Assembly: GCA_024516155.1 (NCBI GenBank)
Contig: JAJJXM010000004.1
Location: 868,001-932,000, forward strand
Length of the DNA stretch: 64,000 bases
Source: Pyronema omphalodes
Taxonomy: Eukaryota > Ascomycota > Pezizomycetes > Pezizales > Pyronemataceae
Direction of reading: 5' to 3'
Each line of letters starts with the position of its first letter. The first letter of the stretch is position 1. Below the pieces are notes generated by a model. The model was not told the DNA's origin and made no database searches. It saw only the letters and a program-made list of their open reading frames with translations. Shown piece after piece: positions 12,915 through 24,150 of this stretch. Position numbers and translations under genes: made by a program.

Positions 12915-13476
12915 TTGCATGTTACCTATGTTTATATGTACCGCATATTGCATGTTTACATCCAAGCGATCCAATTACATCCCCATAACCATAACCATAA
13001 CCTACCATGCCTATGTATGTATATCCCATAGAAAACGCGTATTTATGTATGTATGTAGCCTATCTGCAGCCCAGCCCAGCGTGGGGTGTACATAGTGGGG
13101 GTGAACAAAAAAAGTTGCCGCAAGCTCGCATAAAAGCAGACTAACGGGATATCCATATCTGAGATATTTGTTTGTGAACCCACTACTATATGTAACAGGA
13201 CCTGCAGAAAACATACATCTGCGAGGGAGGGTCTGGGAAATTTTTTGTGAGATGCAAATGCAAATGCAAAGGCGGGCGAGTTTTGAAGATGATGAGAAGG
13301 AGGGGGAGGGGCAAAGTATTGCCACCACCGAAGAAACTCCCTCTCGACCGACGTAGGGAAGCGTACTGAACCGAGTTGCCTGGCGCTTCTTGATAGAGGT
13401 TTACAATAGTCTGACTGTATGTACCAACCTTAATTCATTGTCACTTGTCATCACTCCTCATGACTCTTCACGCATC

Positions 13477-13511
13477 ACCCCCCCCCCCCCCCCCCCCCGC
13501 CCCCCCCCCCC
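13477..13511. repeat. Poly(C) runs, about 21 + 11
   Basis: Two cytosine runs are separated by a single G. They lie immediately downstream of the 3' end of the minus-strand frame stopping at 13576. Confidence 0.85.
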
Positions 13512-13575
13512 TCCCTCCTCCACTCCCCGCCGCCGCCATCATAACTTTATCCTCTACTAAATTACTAACGACTAC

Positions 13576-14014
13576 CTAAACCCCGCTAACCTCCCCAGCT
13601 CTCTCCCTTTCCTCCTCCTCCCGTTCCTCCTCCATCCCCTCCGCTCTCATAGCAATCACCGACTCCTCCGCCCTCTCCGCCGCCTTCCGTTCCATCATCA
13701 GCCTCAATCCATTTTCCACCGGTTGCAGCGTATTCTCCATCGATAACCCTGTTTGGACTACTTGCTGGTTTTGTTTTTGGAGGGCAAGATGGTTTTGTTG
13801 TAGGGTTGCTACGAGCGTGCTAAGGGAGCGGAGTAAGGAGGTGTCAGCGATGGTGGTGACATGATGAGTGGGAATGCGGGGAAGTGCAAAAAGTGGAGAA
13901 TGGGAAAAGAGATGATGGGTGGTTCCAAGGAAGAGATGAAAGTCATGAAGGGAGTAGACATGAGGTGGAAAACGTATCTTGGGAGTTGAGGATGGTATAG
14001 GGATCTGTTGACAT
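13576..14014 (-). CDS. Possible coiled-coil protein, unrecognised, start uncertain
   Basis: A minus-strand frame ends at TAG 13576-13578. Its last about 130 codons have balanced, protein-like composition: TPKIRFPPHVYSLHD, then LFALPRIPTHHV, then a predicted helix LLRSLSTLVATLQQNHLALQ followed by KQNQQVV, then a Glu/Arg-rich tail. The open frame continues upstream through low-complexity sequence with no ATG, so the gene is probably spliced. A candidate ATG in a good context lies at 14014 (reading MSTDPYTILNSQ) but in another frame, and CTGAC...CTTAG near 13825-13850 resembles an acceptor. I could not find a convincing donor. Function unknown; the coding call itself is moderate. Confidence 0.35.
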
Positions 14015-14169
14015 GTTTGGTTGGATGGGTCTTTCTTCCGTTTGTGAAACTTTGTGTAGCTCGTCTTGTAGTCTCGTGGTTCCGTAATTTCGTGATTCAG
14101 TGGTTCCGTGGGCTCTTGGAGTTCTTGGATTCTTGGAGTTCGTCCGGTAGCATACAGTATTCGTCCGGT

Positions 14170-14210
14170 TCTATAGCTGTAGCTGTAGCTGTAGCTGTAG
14201 CTGTAGCTAG
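14170..14210. repeat. Hexanucleotide (TAGCTG)n microsatellite
   Basis: Five to six tandem TAGCTG units. On the minus strand they give a Tyr-Ser repeat in an otherwise unsupported frame extension. Confidence 0.8.
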
Positions 14211-14334
14211 TTCTGGTTCGGTAGATGGTGGTATCGTGACTCGTTAAGCTTTCTCGTTTGTTAAGCTTCGCTTCGCGTCTTGCCGGTTGGAAACTTGCTT
14301 GGATGCTGGGTTGCTTGTGTTCGGTAGGTATCAA

Positions 14335-16181
14335 TCGTATGTATGTTCGTCTAAACGTCGGTATATGGCAGCTTCCGAGAGCTTGTATGTAATACCATGT
14401 AACTTTTTTTTTAACTTTTATTTAGCGAGAACAAGTGCCGCGTTGCGAAAGGGAATTGAAAGGTATGTAACTGAAAGGGCAGTGCAAAGGAAGTGCAAAG
14501 GGGAGCGAAAGGAAACCGAAAAGAAAGTGCAAGTGAAGACGAAAAGGAAAACGAAAGAGATGCGAAAAGAGAAGCGTATGTATGTATGTAATCAATATCT
14601 CTTTCAAAGACCGGACAAAGACGTAGAAGTATGGACTTTCCCTAGTGAAGATAATCGCGTGAGAAACTCGACAAGGCGATAAGGCGATAAGAAAAAAGTT
14701 GGCGCGTCAAGTCACGTCACGTTTAAAGTTTCGCGGTGAGCTAGCTAGCTGGCTGCTAGATAAAACGCGACTTGACTTGCATTTGGTTTGATAACCGGAA
14801 CCTTCCTTGTTCACCGAGATTAAGCTTAACCCAAACCCCCCGAGAACCTGAGAAATTTCATATTATAACATACCTAAGCTATTGAAGCTGTGTAATAATG
14901 TATCGAAAGCAGAAAAAAAAGGAAAGAAAGAAATAACAAATAAAAAAAAACCACGAGGAGGACCAAGAGGGTATCAAGAAGGTACCGAGAGAATTAGGTA
15001 GCACCAAGAGCATTAACAGAAGCACTATGAGATCACCAAAAGCAGCACCAAGCACACAAACACATCATCCTCCACTCTTTCTTCAACTCCTCCTCCATTC
15101 TCCATTCTCTATTCTCCATTCTCCATTCTTCATTCCTCCAAAACCCAAAACCCAAGCCCATCGAGCTAGCTAAAGCTCAGAACAGAAGATAGTACTACCA
15201 CATATGTCAATAAAACAACCCATATGGTAAAAGTCATGACACAAGCCAATACCCCACTTGATATGTATGTACCCGAGCTACATATGTATAACGGATTTTA
15301 CCCCGCGTAATACATACATCCTTCTGTACACATCCGTAAACGGTACTTAGAGTAAGGAGTGATAAGGTAATGGAGTAAATATATTTACTCTATATTCCTA
15401 TCCTATTCTATTAGATCTGTAGAGGTTCACCACGCCGGATCTCATTTCCGGCACATACGTTTCTAACGACACTTACAGGTCATTACGTAAGTAAGTAAGT
15501 ACAGACTGACGTATAGAAAGATATGCTGTGCGTACCAGGTACTCGGAGCATATGAATTTATGTACATAGATGATGTTGTATTATACAGATAGCATATTTA
15601 GAGTATATATATACATAGATCGAGTTATGGTACTGCATATAAGAACTTATATCCTCATGAAGCGTTACGGATTTTGGAACCCTCTACTGCTTCTGTAGCT
15701 ACTTATGTTTTTATGGAAGGAGTTTCACTGAAATACATGTATATATATATGTATTTACCATTTTGCCAAAGAAACCAACAAGATGATCCATTTCCTAACG
15801 TAAAAACTTCACCTTTATCTTCACTTAATCTTCAACGATCCATAAACCGGCTATTGAGCTGAATGGTACATTGCTCCGTAGATACAAACAAACAAAAACA
15901 TCAGCCGAGCTAAAGCAACTTCACAAAATGCTTGCTATACATATCATAATGTATATAAGCCGAACTTTCTGTGACCGAAGACCCAAGTCATAAGTCATTA
16001 GACCCGTGACCGTTGTCTTTATTCTATATTCCGTATATATATACTGCATGTATTTATATATCACTATACACTACCATGAAGACTTCATAAATCCCAGGAC
16101 ATACGGTACCCGGATATCATCACTGAGAACCGGCTGCAAGACTATCCTGACTCGGGGGGAGGTGCATATACTTAGCTTAGA
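14335..16181. other. Intergenic, no gene seen
   Basis: Mixed AT-rich sequence with purine-rich stretches (14440-14580 and 14900-15060) and short palindromic TATGTA-type repeats (15240-15760). No frame has motifs or convincing splice context. Confidence 0.5.
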
Positions 16182-17086
16182 CAGAGTTCGGCACGGTTCG
16201 TCTGGTCCCGTCCTGGCTTTGAACGGGACCGGAACGTCACTCGCGGTCCCGTCCTGAAGTAGGACCAGGACCGGCCGTCCTGGAGGCACCATGGACGGGA
16301 CGGACCGCGGGCGACCGTGGGTGATCACCACGACTAGCGTCACTATCGGTCACTCGCAACCGCAGTTTTTTTACTACGGCTCATGGTGTTTTCCTTAGAT
16401 AATTCTGATGCATTGCACGAATTAAAGTCACCTATATGGAATTGCTTGCAAACAAAAAAGAACTATACCGATGCATAAGAATGCTCCTTCTCCCGCCACT
16501 AAAATGCGACCTTCCCCATCCTTCTTGAATGAACACAACTCTTGAGAGGACAGGCAGGGTGTTCTGATCCTGGTCGGAACAGGTGTAGAGGACGGCGATA
16601 AAAGAATTGGCATATTCTTGCTCTTCTGGGAATAGAGTGATGGCTGTTAATGTTCGACTTACACGGAAATGAAAGAAGTGGAAAACTCTTGCCAGTAGAA
16701 GATGGAAAGGTAGAAGATAGAATGTGAAGGATAGAAGAAATACTTATAGCGGGAATTTACGTTACTAAGAAACAAAAATAATACAAAACTACTAGGAGCA
16801 GTCAAACTATTGCTGGGTGGAGCGTGCACCTTCAGTGGGGTGTAAAGGCTTTATTAAAGTGCAGCATGAAGGGCTCATTTACTACAGTGCTGAAAACGTC
16901 GCTGCTGCGGCCCATAGTATCTGGCAAACTTGAACCAAACCGCCCCCTGAAAAGTAGATCACCCGAAACCCACGGTCCTGCCGTCACCCGCCGTCCAGTC
17001 CGGCCTTTTTGGGTTTGTGGACGGGGCCGGACGACCAGTGTGGTCCCGTCCGGTCTGCCGTCCTGGACGGACCGTGCCGAACTCTG
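16182..17086. mobile_element. Candidate non-autonomous DNA transposon, 905 bp, with 21-bp TIRs
   Basis: The left end reads CAGAGTTCGGCACGGTTCGTC from 16182. The right end, ending at 17086, is its reverse complement with one mismatch (CAGAGTTCGGCACGGTCCGTC). Both sub-terminal regions (about 16200-16330 and 16960-17080) are strongly GC-rich and full of GTCCCGTCC/GGACGGGAC motifs in both orientations, while the core (16380-16940) is ordinary AT-rich DNA without a transposase frame. A CAG-type terminus with GC-rich sub-terminal repeats resembles fungal hAT-type elements; that class assignment is inference. The adjacent 8-mers (AGCTTAGA and ATTGCAAG) do not match, so no target-site duplication is visible. 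Confidence 0.65.
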
Positions 17087-18726
17087 ATTGCAAGAAAAGG
17101 GGAAAAAAAAAGGTAAAACGAAAAGAGACAGCAATAAATAATGAATCAAAGAAGTGAAAAAAAAAAAAAAAAAAAAAAAAAGGCAAATATCAACAATTTA
17201 CATGGGCATGGGATGTGAACTTGTTGCTCGTCCTGTGGCATCATGATACCACCTGCTGATGTGATTCACTTATGGTAGAGTACCTGATTACCTGTTTATC
17301 TACACGGTTATTGATCACTTATTTCCATCACCGGTAACGGGTCTTTTGTTCGCTGTTTGATCGGTTTGTGTTCTGGATTTCAGTTCCGCATATAGGAGGA
17401 TCTATTGACATCTTTTATACGGAGAGTGGTTCAGTAGCGGTGAAAGAGGCTTCATGAAGCTTGTCCTATCGCAGTTAGGGTAATAACCCTTTGTATGTAT
17501 ATTCCTGCCAGGCTTCTGTCCGCGGTAAATAGCAGCATATCCGTGCTTGAGCTTAGTAAAAAAATTCCCGTAGCGATCGGTATATAGTAGTTACAACACC
17601 GGCCTTATAAACCTCTGTTGTTGCCTAAAAAAACTACTTCGTCCCTATAATCTATTATCTTCTGCTGTGTGTGTTTACATAAAATATGCACCTGCTACAT
17701 ATTCCTAGTATCCGTACAGGCAGTACACAACAACCTCGTGGGTATGATTAGTAAGAATACTTGCGAGGATATCATAGTTGCGAGGATAAAGTAGTTGCGA
17801 GGATCATCCGAGCTTACTTTCCTTCTAGAAAGTTTGTTCCTGTACACGATTATGCACGACTACATACCACAAACACCTCGATCTTCTCGCTTATGCAACA
17901 GTTCAATGTTCGAAATTTACCAGTCGTCGTATTGAAGTTATCAACTATGGCATCATCACAGCGTCAACTCCCGAAACATCAATCATACCATCATCGAGAA
18001 TGTTTTCTTTATCCAAAATTGGATTTCACGACAGGTTTCTTACGTCGTTGGCGTGTTGTTAAGCATCATCCATTCACACAAAGCTGGTATGCTATTTCTC
18101 TACCCACGACGTTCTTATGCTGTAACCTACTTCTGATATATCATCATGTAGGGACTCGGAATTGACTACCTTCTACCTACCTTCTACCTACCTTAGACTT
18201 CCGTACACACGCTTCGTGTGCTTTTGCTTTGCTTACGGTACCGCAACTACCACTTCACCGGCGTTACAACAATCCATACAGGTATTGAAAGCCAGTCTCT
18301 GGAAGACACTGCGAGTTGGGAAGTCCGAAGTACGAGGCTGATGGTGTTTATGGCATAGGTTTTGATGGACCATATACGCTGAACCTCGATGGACCTCGCC
18401 AGACTTCGATCGACTTTACCGAACGTTGTTGAGTCTCCACGATGAATCATCGATCTACCCTCTCTACCGTCCCAGAAAGAACCCTCTCTTCTGTCCGGTA
18501 CCTACGATTATCTTGACCTTCAGAACGGCGAACAACATGGGTAATAAGCCTCTCGATAAACCCAACTTTGGGCTACAAACAGTGAGCCAAAGCGCAGCAG
18601 TCCTGCTACAATGCACTGTCTGCCTCTGTTGCTGGTTGATCTCAGTTTTCGGAAAAATCCAACTTTGGACAATACGTTGAAGATCTTTGTTGGAAGCACC
18701 TTGTGGATGGTTGACGGTTATTGAGA
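17087..18726. other. Intergenic, no gene recognised
   Basis: A poly(A) run of 23 at about 17158-17180 lies just right of the TIR element. A moderately open + frame at 17761-18165 starts with TTG rather than ATG and shows no recognisable domain. A short CTACCTTCTACCTACC repeat lies at 18168-18196. I do not call a gene. Confidence 0.4.
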
Positions 18727-19952
18727 GTATGTTTTCAAATACCAATGTGATAGTTCAATTGATGCTAACTGATTAATAGATTTTCTGTTGGATCCTCCGG
18801 TTGCTGTTCTGCCCGGCGACTGCAGGACTGCGTAAAATTCGACCAACGTTCTCGTCGGCGAACATATCTTCCTTCTCGCTTCTTACTTTTGCGATCGTCC
18901 CCAAAATCACCAGTCGTTTCCTTCCTCCGACTCTCTCTTTCTCTCCTGCTCGATCTGAGCTATCTTTGATCCAACAAAATGGAACCTCTCCTCAACCCCC
19001 CTCCTTCCCTGCCTATCACAACCCTCCCATTTCCGAAATCCTTACAAACCCACATGGGTGCCGGTACACCGCTCTCAGCCGTGTGGCAGTCTGGTCTCGT
19101 TGCCCGAAGAACAGCAGAAAGCTATTGATATGCCATTTATCTCAATCTTTCTTTGCTTTCTGTTTTCCTGCTCTGGATAGAATTCGTAAATGGATTATTG
19201 CCATTGCCCATTCTGTTTGGGTTGGCTTGGTTGTCAGTCTGTCTCAGAGTGCCAGGAACTCATACTACTGGCTCGTTGTTGTTGTTTTTGGTATGTAACT
19301 TTTCTTCCCTTGTTTTTGTTGGAGGATAGTAATACTAACTATTCTCGTCCAGATTCTCTACTTCACTAACCCACTCCCCCCCCCCCCCCCCCCCCCCCCT
19401 CCCCAAATTCCACAAGGAACGATTCGAGGTAAAACTCGAAGAACATAGCTGTGGCTAAGCTCTCTTCAGCAACTGTCTGGTTGCTGGATTTCATCAGCGA
19501 CATTGGCGAATGCAATTTTTCTTCTATTTGGTACGTATGAATGTTGTCATCATTTTTGATTATTTCTATCTGGTGTCTTATGAATTGACTAATATTCCCC
19601 AGATTTCGCTTGAACCTTGTGTACCACCCCAGTTCAGACTTCCCTTCATCTACGACTGTGCCGAACTTGTATCACCGACTTTTGGTTGTTTCTTCAAGTA
19701 CGTGCCATATTTTCAATAATAACCATACTAACATCTCTCATATAGCGGCTAACCAGTTATCATAATCCACCAATCCCTCTCTTTCTCCACCAACTCCAAT
19801 AGGAGTAATCAACGATTCAAGGTAAAACTCGAAAAACATAGATGATAGCTGTGGCTAAGCTCTCTTCAGCAACTGTCTGGTTGTCTGGTTGCCTGATTGC
19901 CTGGTTTCATCAGCGACATTGACGAATGCAATTTTTCTTCTATTTGGTATGT
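18727..19952 (+). other. Intron-bearing locus with unclear or broken reading frame
   Basis: Four consensus introns on the + strand argue for a real (perhaps decayed) gene: 18727-18779 (GTATGT...GCTAACTGATTAATAG), 19291-19352 (GTATGT...TACTAAC...CCAG), 19531-19602 (GTACGT...TTGACTAAT...CCCAG) and 19698-19745 (GTACGT...ATACTAAC...ATAG). An ATG in good context, ACAAAATGG at 18979, follows a pyrimidine-rich leader and opens a 49-codon frame (MEPLLNPPPSLPITTL...) that ends at a TGA; hydrophobic residues continue in the same frame beyond it. A poly(C) run at 19375-19399 interrupts a putative exon. I could not assemble an uninterrupted product and recognise no family. Confidence 0.4.
19421..19952. 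repeat. Direct duplication of an exon-like cassette
   Basis: Segments 19421-19536 and 19814-19952 are near-identical. Both run from GATTCRAGGTAAAACTCGA through a block starting CTGTGGCTAAGCTCTC and a block starting TTTCATCAGCGACATT to CTTCTATTTGGTAYGTA, including the same donor site. The second copy has small insertions (GATGATAG; extra CTGGTTG-type units). Confidence 0.85.
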
Positions 19953-20503
19953 AACTATGTAACTATGTAACTACTTAATATATTGATATCCCTTAAGATC
20001 ATCTTCGTCTCAAGTATGGATTCGAGCTCGGCTGGTTAATGCTTATTGAAAAGATTTGCTATTGTTTGGGGATGGTATAGAGGCATTTTTGAGTTTTCTG
20101 AGATGATTATTATGACGCGGTTTTGGGTATGATGGAAGTTGGTGATGTTTAGCCTTTTGTTTTTAGTCTCTTTTTTTTTTTTTTTTTTTTTTTGTGAATT
20201 AGGACGAGCACCGAGGTTGAGGTTTAAATATCATCAATGATAATAAATCGAAATTAGAAACTCAATAAATATGATAATGTACGTTTTCTGTGTATATTTT
20301 AATTTTCGGATATATATTAAATTAAATATTACCTGGTAATTAATATAATCTTCTCTTCTCTTCTCTTCTCTTCGCTTAGTTTAGTTTAAATTTTATTACT
20401 GATGTTCGCGATTTTGGATATGTCGAAATTGAAAATAATACAAGTCTTATATATATATGATTAGAGCGGAGTCAACTATGTACTTACTTACTTTTTTTTT
20501 TCG

Positions 20504-20672
20504 CTCTAATGTCTAATGTCTAATGTCTAATGTCTAATATCCAATATCCAATGTCTAATGTCCAATATCCAATATCCAATATCCAATATCCAATATCCAA
20601 TATCCAATATCCAATATCCAATATCCAATATCCAATATCCAATATCCAATATCCAATATCCAATATCCAATG
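20504..20672. repeat. 7-bp tandem array (TCTAATG / TCCAATA), about 24 copies
   Basis: A run of heptamers shifts from TCTAATG on the left to TCCAATA on the right, with intermediate mixed units between 20536 and 20568. Because 7 is not a multiple of 3, all frames stay open with period-7 peptides on both strands; these are not genes. There are no spacers, so it is not a CRISPR array. Confidence 0.9.
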
Positions 20673-21477
20673 TCCACTTTTTACTCCACTCTCTTGTAGC
20701 CTTCCCACTTCCAACTTCTAATCTCCGCAGGTGGGGCAGGTGAATTACTGCCTAATTCCTGAATGAATTACCAGACATACATAGCTGATGAAAGTATCCA
20801 TATTCCGAATCATCCAATTACCGCATGTCGTATATGCCAGATAGGATAGTAATGTGATGTGATGCGATGTGATGTGATGCTACCTTTTAACGAGTTATGT
20901 AAGTCGAAACGAAGTAAGGAGTGATATTTGATGATTGTATACATATGCATATAACCCGACTTTATCACGGAAGCAGCAAAAAAAAGAAAGGCAACGGGTT
21001 CGTAGGTATGTAGGTGTGTATGTATGTATATACAGAACCATAACCATAACCGAGCAAAAAAAAAAAAAAAAAAAAAGTCTATTTTATTCTTGATTCGTTT
21101 TTGTTTTGTTTTGTTTTGTCTATTTCTTATCATAACATAACATGCCATCGATGTTTTCCAAAAAAGGAAAGAAAGAAAAAGAAAGAAAAAAAACGTTTGT
21201 GTGTCTATTCCTTTTTTATTCGTTCGTCATTTGTACCCGCCCTGCCATGTATTCTATTTGGGTATTTTGTGTTTTGTGTTTTGGTAACATGAATATCGAT
21301 CGTTCCTCATGAATCATGAATCATGAATCATGATAGTAGACATTGCCTATCTCGATAGCTCTGCGGATTTGATGGATTCCCCAGCCCGCCTAGCTTCCCA
21401 AGCTTCCCAAGCTCCCCCAGCTCCCCAGACCCCGCCGGCTTTATAACCTCTGCAGGACCTCGCGGAAATGACAGTTC
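20673..21477. other. Intergenic, no gene seen
   Basis: Contains a GTGATGTGATGC repeat (20850-20880), a poly(A) run near 21056-21076 and an AATCATG repeat (21308-21332). The right part is the 3' flank of the minus-strand NAA20 gene. Confidence 0.5.
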
Positions 21478-22357
21478 CTAGTAACATTCTTCAGGGTAGA
21501 CTCTGAAGGATCTTCCGTTTTCTCTGATAGATTCCCGGTTTTTGTCACGCTTGGAGGGCTTGCGCATATCTACTCTATCGTTAGCTGCGGGTTTGTCTCA
21601 TCTCATCTCTCATCTCGATATGCAGTCTGTTGCCCTTGCTCCCGGCAGCACAAGTCCCTTACTGCCAGCAGCATCACCACCCCCTGCCCCTCCCCTTTCA
21701 TCATCGTTGCCCTCCGCACCTCAGTCTTGTAACAATCCCCTCGATAAACCTCCTCCCCCCCTTCTGCAACCCCCTCACGTTCTTTCTTCCTCCAACCAAC
21801 ACTATAGAAGCACTCACCATAAGCATCTTCATCCGGATCCCCTGGTCTACCTCCCGAATAATACTCGATGACAGTACGATAAACCGAGTAACCTAAGCGT
21901 TCATACATGCTTATCGCCAACTCATTCGAGACCCTAACATAAAGGTCGACAAAATATCCCTTATAAGTATCATCGGTGATACGTTCCAATTCATTCATCA
22001 TAGTTTTTGCGAGACCCAAGCGGCGGTAACTAGGAGCGACAGTGATGGCTGTTACATGACCGTGCCAATTTTCGTAAGCGCCTTCAGCTTTGCCCATAAC
22101 TAGATATGGTATTAGTAAATTTGAATAATAGGGCTCGCCTCGCTATTGTTAAGAAATCAAGTGAGCAAAAAGGGGAAAGGAACAGTACTGTACCCCATGA
22201 TACGTCCACCGGCACTTTCCATGGCACAGAAATACGTGGGCCATCTTGCTAGGTAGCTCATGTAGAAGGAAATGTCATAGTTTTCGGTTAACGGATCCAG
22301 GTTGGTTGCGTTGAATTTGAAGAGATCCAAGGCGGTGAAGGGACGCAGGGAAGACAT
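21478..22357 (-). CDS. NAA20: N-terminal acetyltransferase B catalytic subunit Naa20/Nat3
   Basis: GNAT-fold enzyme that, with Naa25, acetylates nascent N-termini beginning Met-Asp/Glu/Asn/Gln on ribosomes (family knowledge). Exons are 22357-22189, 22099-21818 and 21569-21478; introns 22100-22188 (GTACTG...TCTAG) and 21570-21817 (GTGAGT...GTAG); 180 aa, the usual fungal length. Diagnostic blocks are MSSLRPFTALDLFKFN, NLDPLTENYD, IMGKAEG (rebuilt across intron 1), HGHVTAITVAPSYRRLGLA (acetyl-CoA loop, residues about 69-87) and PDEDAYDMRKPSKRD (rebuilt across intron 2). The second intron is 248 nt, long for this window. The phase matches at both junctions and the ORF closes cleanly at TAG. It is divergent from the gene at 23080. 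Confidence 0.95.
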
Positions 22358-23079
22358 CGTTGCGGTGGTGTCGCGTGGAACAGCGGGGAGCGGGGTGTTC
22401 GCGATGTTTAGGTCGATGGTCGTCCCGGTGGCGTGTAGCTAAAATGTGCTCTAAGCTAATTTGATGTTACACAGAGACACCCCTGACCTCCGTGCGAAAC
22501 ACTAGCAATTTATCGGCCGTCCGTGTTATGTGAGCTTTAAGGGATATCTGATGGCTGTACAGTCGAGATACTGCTTACTGTTTACATTCGCTCTCTGTTT
22601 CCTTTTTTACTACTATTGACATCTGATTATAACAATAAATAAAGAGAACGACAGTAATCAAACCATCCAGAATAATATCTCGACTCCTAAAAGACACTCC
22701 TCTCCCCGCAACTACTCGACGACATCGTCTGTCTGCATCATCCCCGATATACTAGCATACATAGCAAAGCCGACAACTTATCGCTCCATACCCCATTATC
22801 GCCTATTTTGGATTCCGTCATCATCTTCATCCACTACCGGACAGACAACCAACCACCACCACATCAGCATATCAGTACATCGTAACCCGCCGTCGCCGCC
22901 GTTACACGACACTTCGTAACGTTCTTTTCCGCCACGTTTCTGCAGGTCCAGCAGCTGTCCCTGAGCAACCCGTACCTGCGCCGCGCCACGGATTTACAGT
23001 CGCGCGCATCGCCGTTCCGCAACATCCACCTTCTCCTCAGCATAACCACTACCACAACCACAACTACCACAACCTCATT
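22358..23079. promoter_or_regulatory. Divergent intergenic region between NAA20 and the 23080 gene
   Basis: A 722-bp gap separates two outward-facing start codons, so it should hold both promoters. The part before 23080 is CCA/CAACC-rich (22840-22866 and 23043-23072), a common fungal leader composition. No specific factor site is claimed. Confidence 0.55.
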
Positions 23080-24150
23080 ATGTCCGTTTATTCAGACACC
23101 GGCAGTACAGCAGAAGACGCGTCCCTAGCCCCAGTATCCGTCGGCGACAACGGTCTCGGTTCTCTTGCCGACGAACTAGCAGCTTTAGGGGACGACTACA
23201 CATCCGATGAATATGAAGAAGGCGGAGCAGAAGGAGGATTTACAGACCAGGCCTCAAATGCTTCAGACGATGAAGAAGAAGGTCTAATAATAGATACGAA
23301 CACAACCTCTACTACTCCTTTACCCCTTGGACCATCTTCCCCCTCGAAACGATCCCAGAGGAGTAGACGAACCGGTAGTGAATCCGATAGCGATTTCGAA
23401 ACTCCATTATCACCGGATGGTTCGATATCTCTTAGCTTAGAAGAGAAGCTAAACGAGATTGAAAGCTTAGCACTCCGTCATAGAGTGTTACTGAAAACCG
23501 AGGATGATGACGATTTCCCGGATCCGCAACTTATTCTCCATCCTCCGATGGGAGAAGGTGGAGCAACAGGAATACTTAACGAAGGAGCATCTAATGGACC
23601 CGGAGTAATATCCCGCGTCACTAAATCCCTGCAATCCCTCCCCCCTCAATCTCAGCTCGAACACGCTTCAACTCGTCTAGCAACCGCGTACTCCGCCGTA
23701 GCTGCCCATATGTTACGCCAAACTCGTATATTAAGAGAATTAGGATTCGGAATCACCTCGTTTTCACTTCCGCGTGAGGATACCGAGTTGTTTATGACTG
23801 AAATGATGGATAATGTTCCGCAACCTCCGCTTGAACCTCTGGCAGATTTGAGAGAGTTGTCGCAGGCTACTCTGTCACTAGCTAGTCAGCTGTCTTTCTT
23901 GGCTGACTCTTTACATATGGCTAGACAAAGTGCCGTGATAGCAAATAGAAAGCTTAGAGCTGCGAAGGAGGCTTGTGCCGATTGGAAACATGAGACGGAA
24001 GAGGTGGAGAAGGCGAGAAGATGGATCGAGGATGGGGATTGGGATAGAAGGTTGGAGAGGAGAGAGGCCGCGGGGATTTGTGGGGAGGTTATGAGGGGGT
24101 TTGAAGGGTTCTGTAAGGGGATTGAAGAGAGGGTTAAGACGATGGCGTAG
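23080..24150 (+). CDS. Unrecognised acidic/coiled-coil protein, 356 aa
   Basis: Single-exon frame with ATG in the context CTCATTATGT after a CA-rich leader, ending TAG 24148-24150. Residues 1-70 are acidic and Ser/Thr-rich (EEGGAEGGF, DDEEEGLI). Residues 85-115 are a basic Ser/Arg patch followed by LSPDGSISLSLEEKL. The C-terminal 170 residues are predicted largely helical: ALRHRVLLKTEDDDDFPDPQ, a hydrophobic repeat through LREL..LSQATLSLASQLSFL, then a charged coiled-coil ending EEVEKARRWIEDGDWDRR. No signal peptide or membrane segment is visible. Codon usage and composition look like a real gene, but I do not recognise the family. The C-terminal helical part suggests a subunit of a complex; that is inference only. 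Confidence 0.75.
   Translation: MSVYSDTGSTAEDASLAPVSVGDNGLGSLADELAALGDDYTSDEYEEGGAEGGFTDQASNASDDEEEGLIIDTNTTSTTPLPLGPSSPSKRSQRSRRTGSESDSDFETPLSPDGSISLSLEEKLNEIESLALRHRVLLKTEDDDDFPDPQLILHPPMGEGGATGILNEGASNGPGVISRVTKSLQSLPPQSQLEHASTRLATAYSAVAAHMLRQTRILRELGFGITSFSLPREDTELFMTEMMDNVPQPPLEPLADLRELSQATLSLASQLSFLADSLHMARQSAVIANRKLRAAKEACADWKHETEEVEKARRWIEDGDWDRRLERREAAGICGEVMRGFEGFCKGIEERVKTMA

Noticed and set aside
17761..18165. 134-codon frame on the + strand
   Set aside because: Begins with TTG rather than ATG, no domain, no splice context, repeat-rich surroundings.
20504..20672. Possible CRISPR-like array or repeat protein
   Set aside because: Units are contiguous heptamers with no spacers, in a eukaryotic genome. 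The period-7 peptides on both strands are artefacts.
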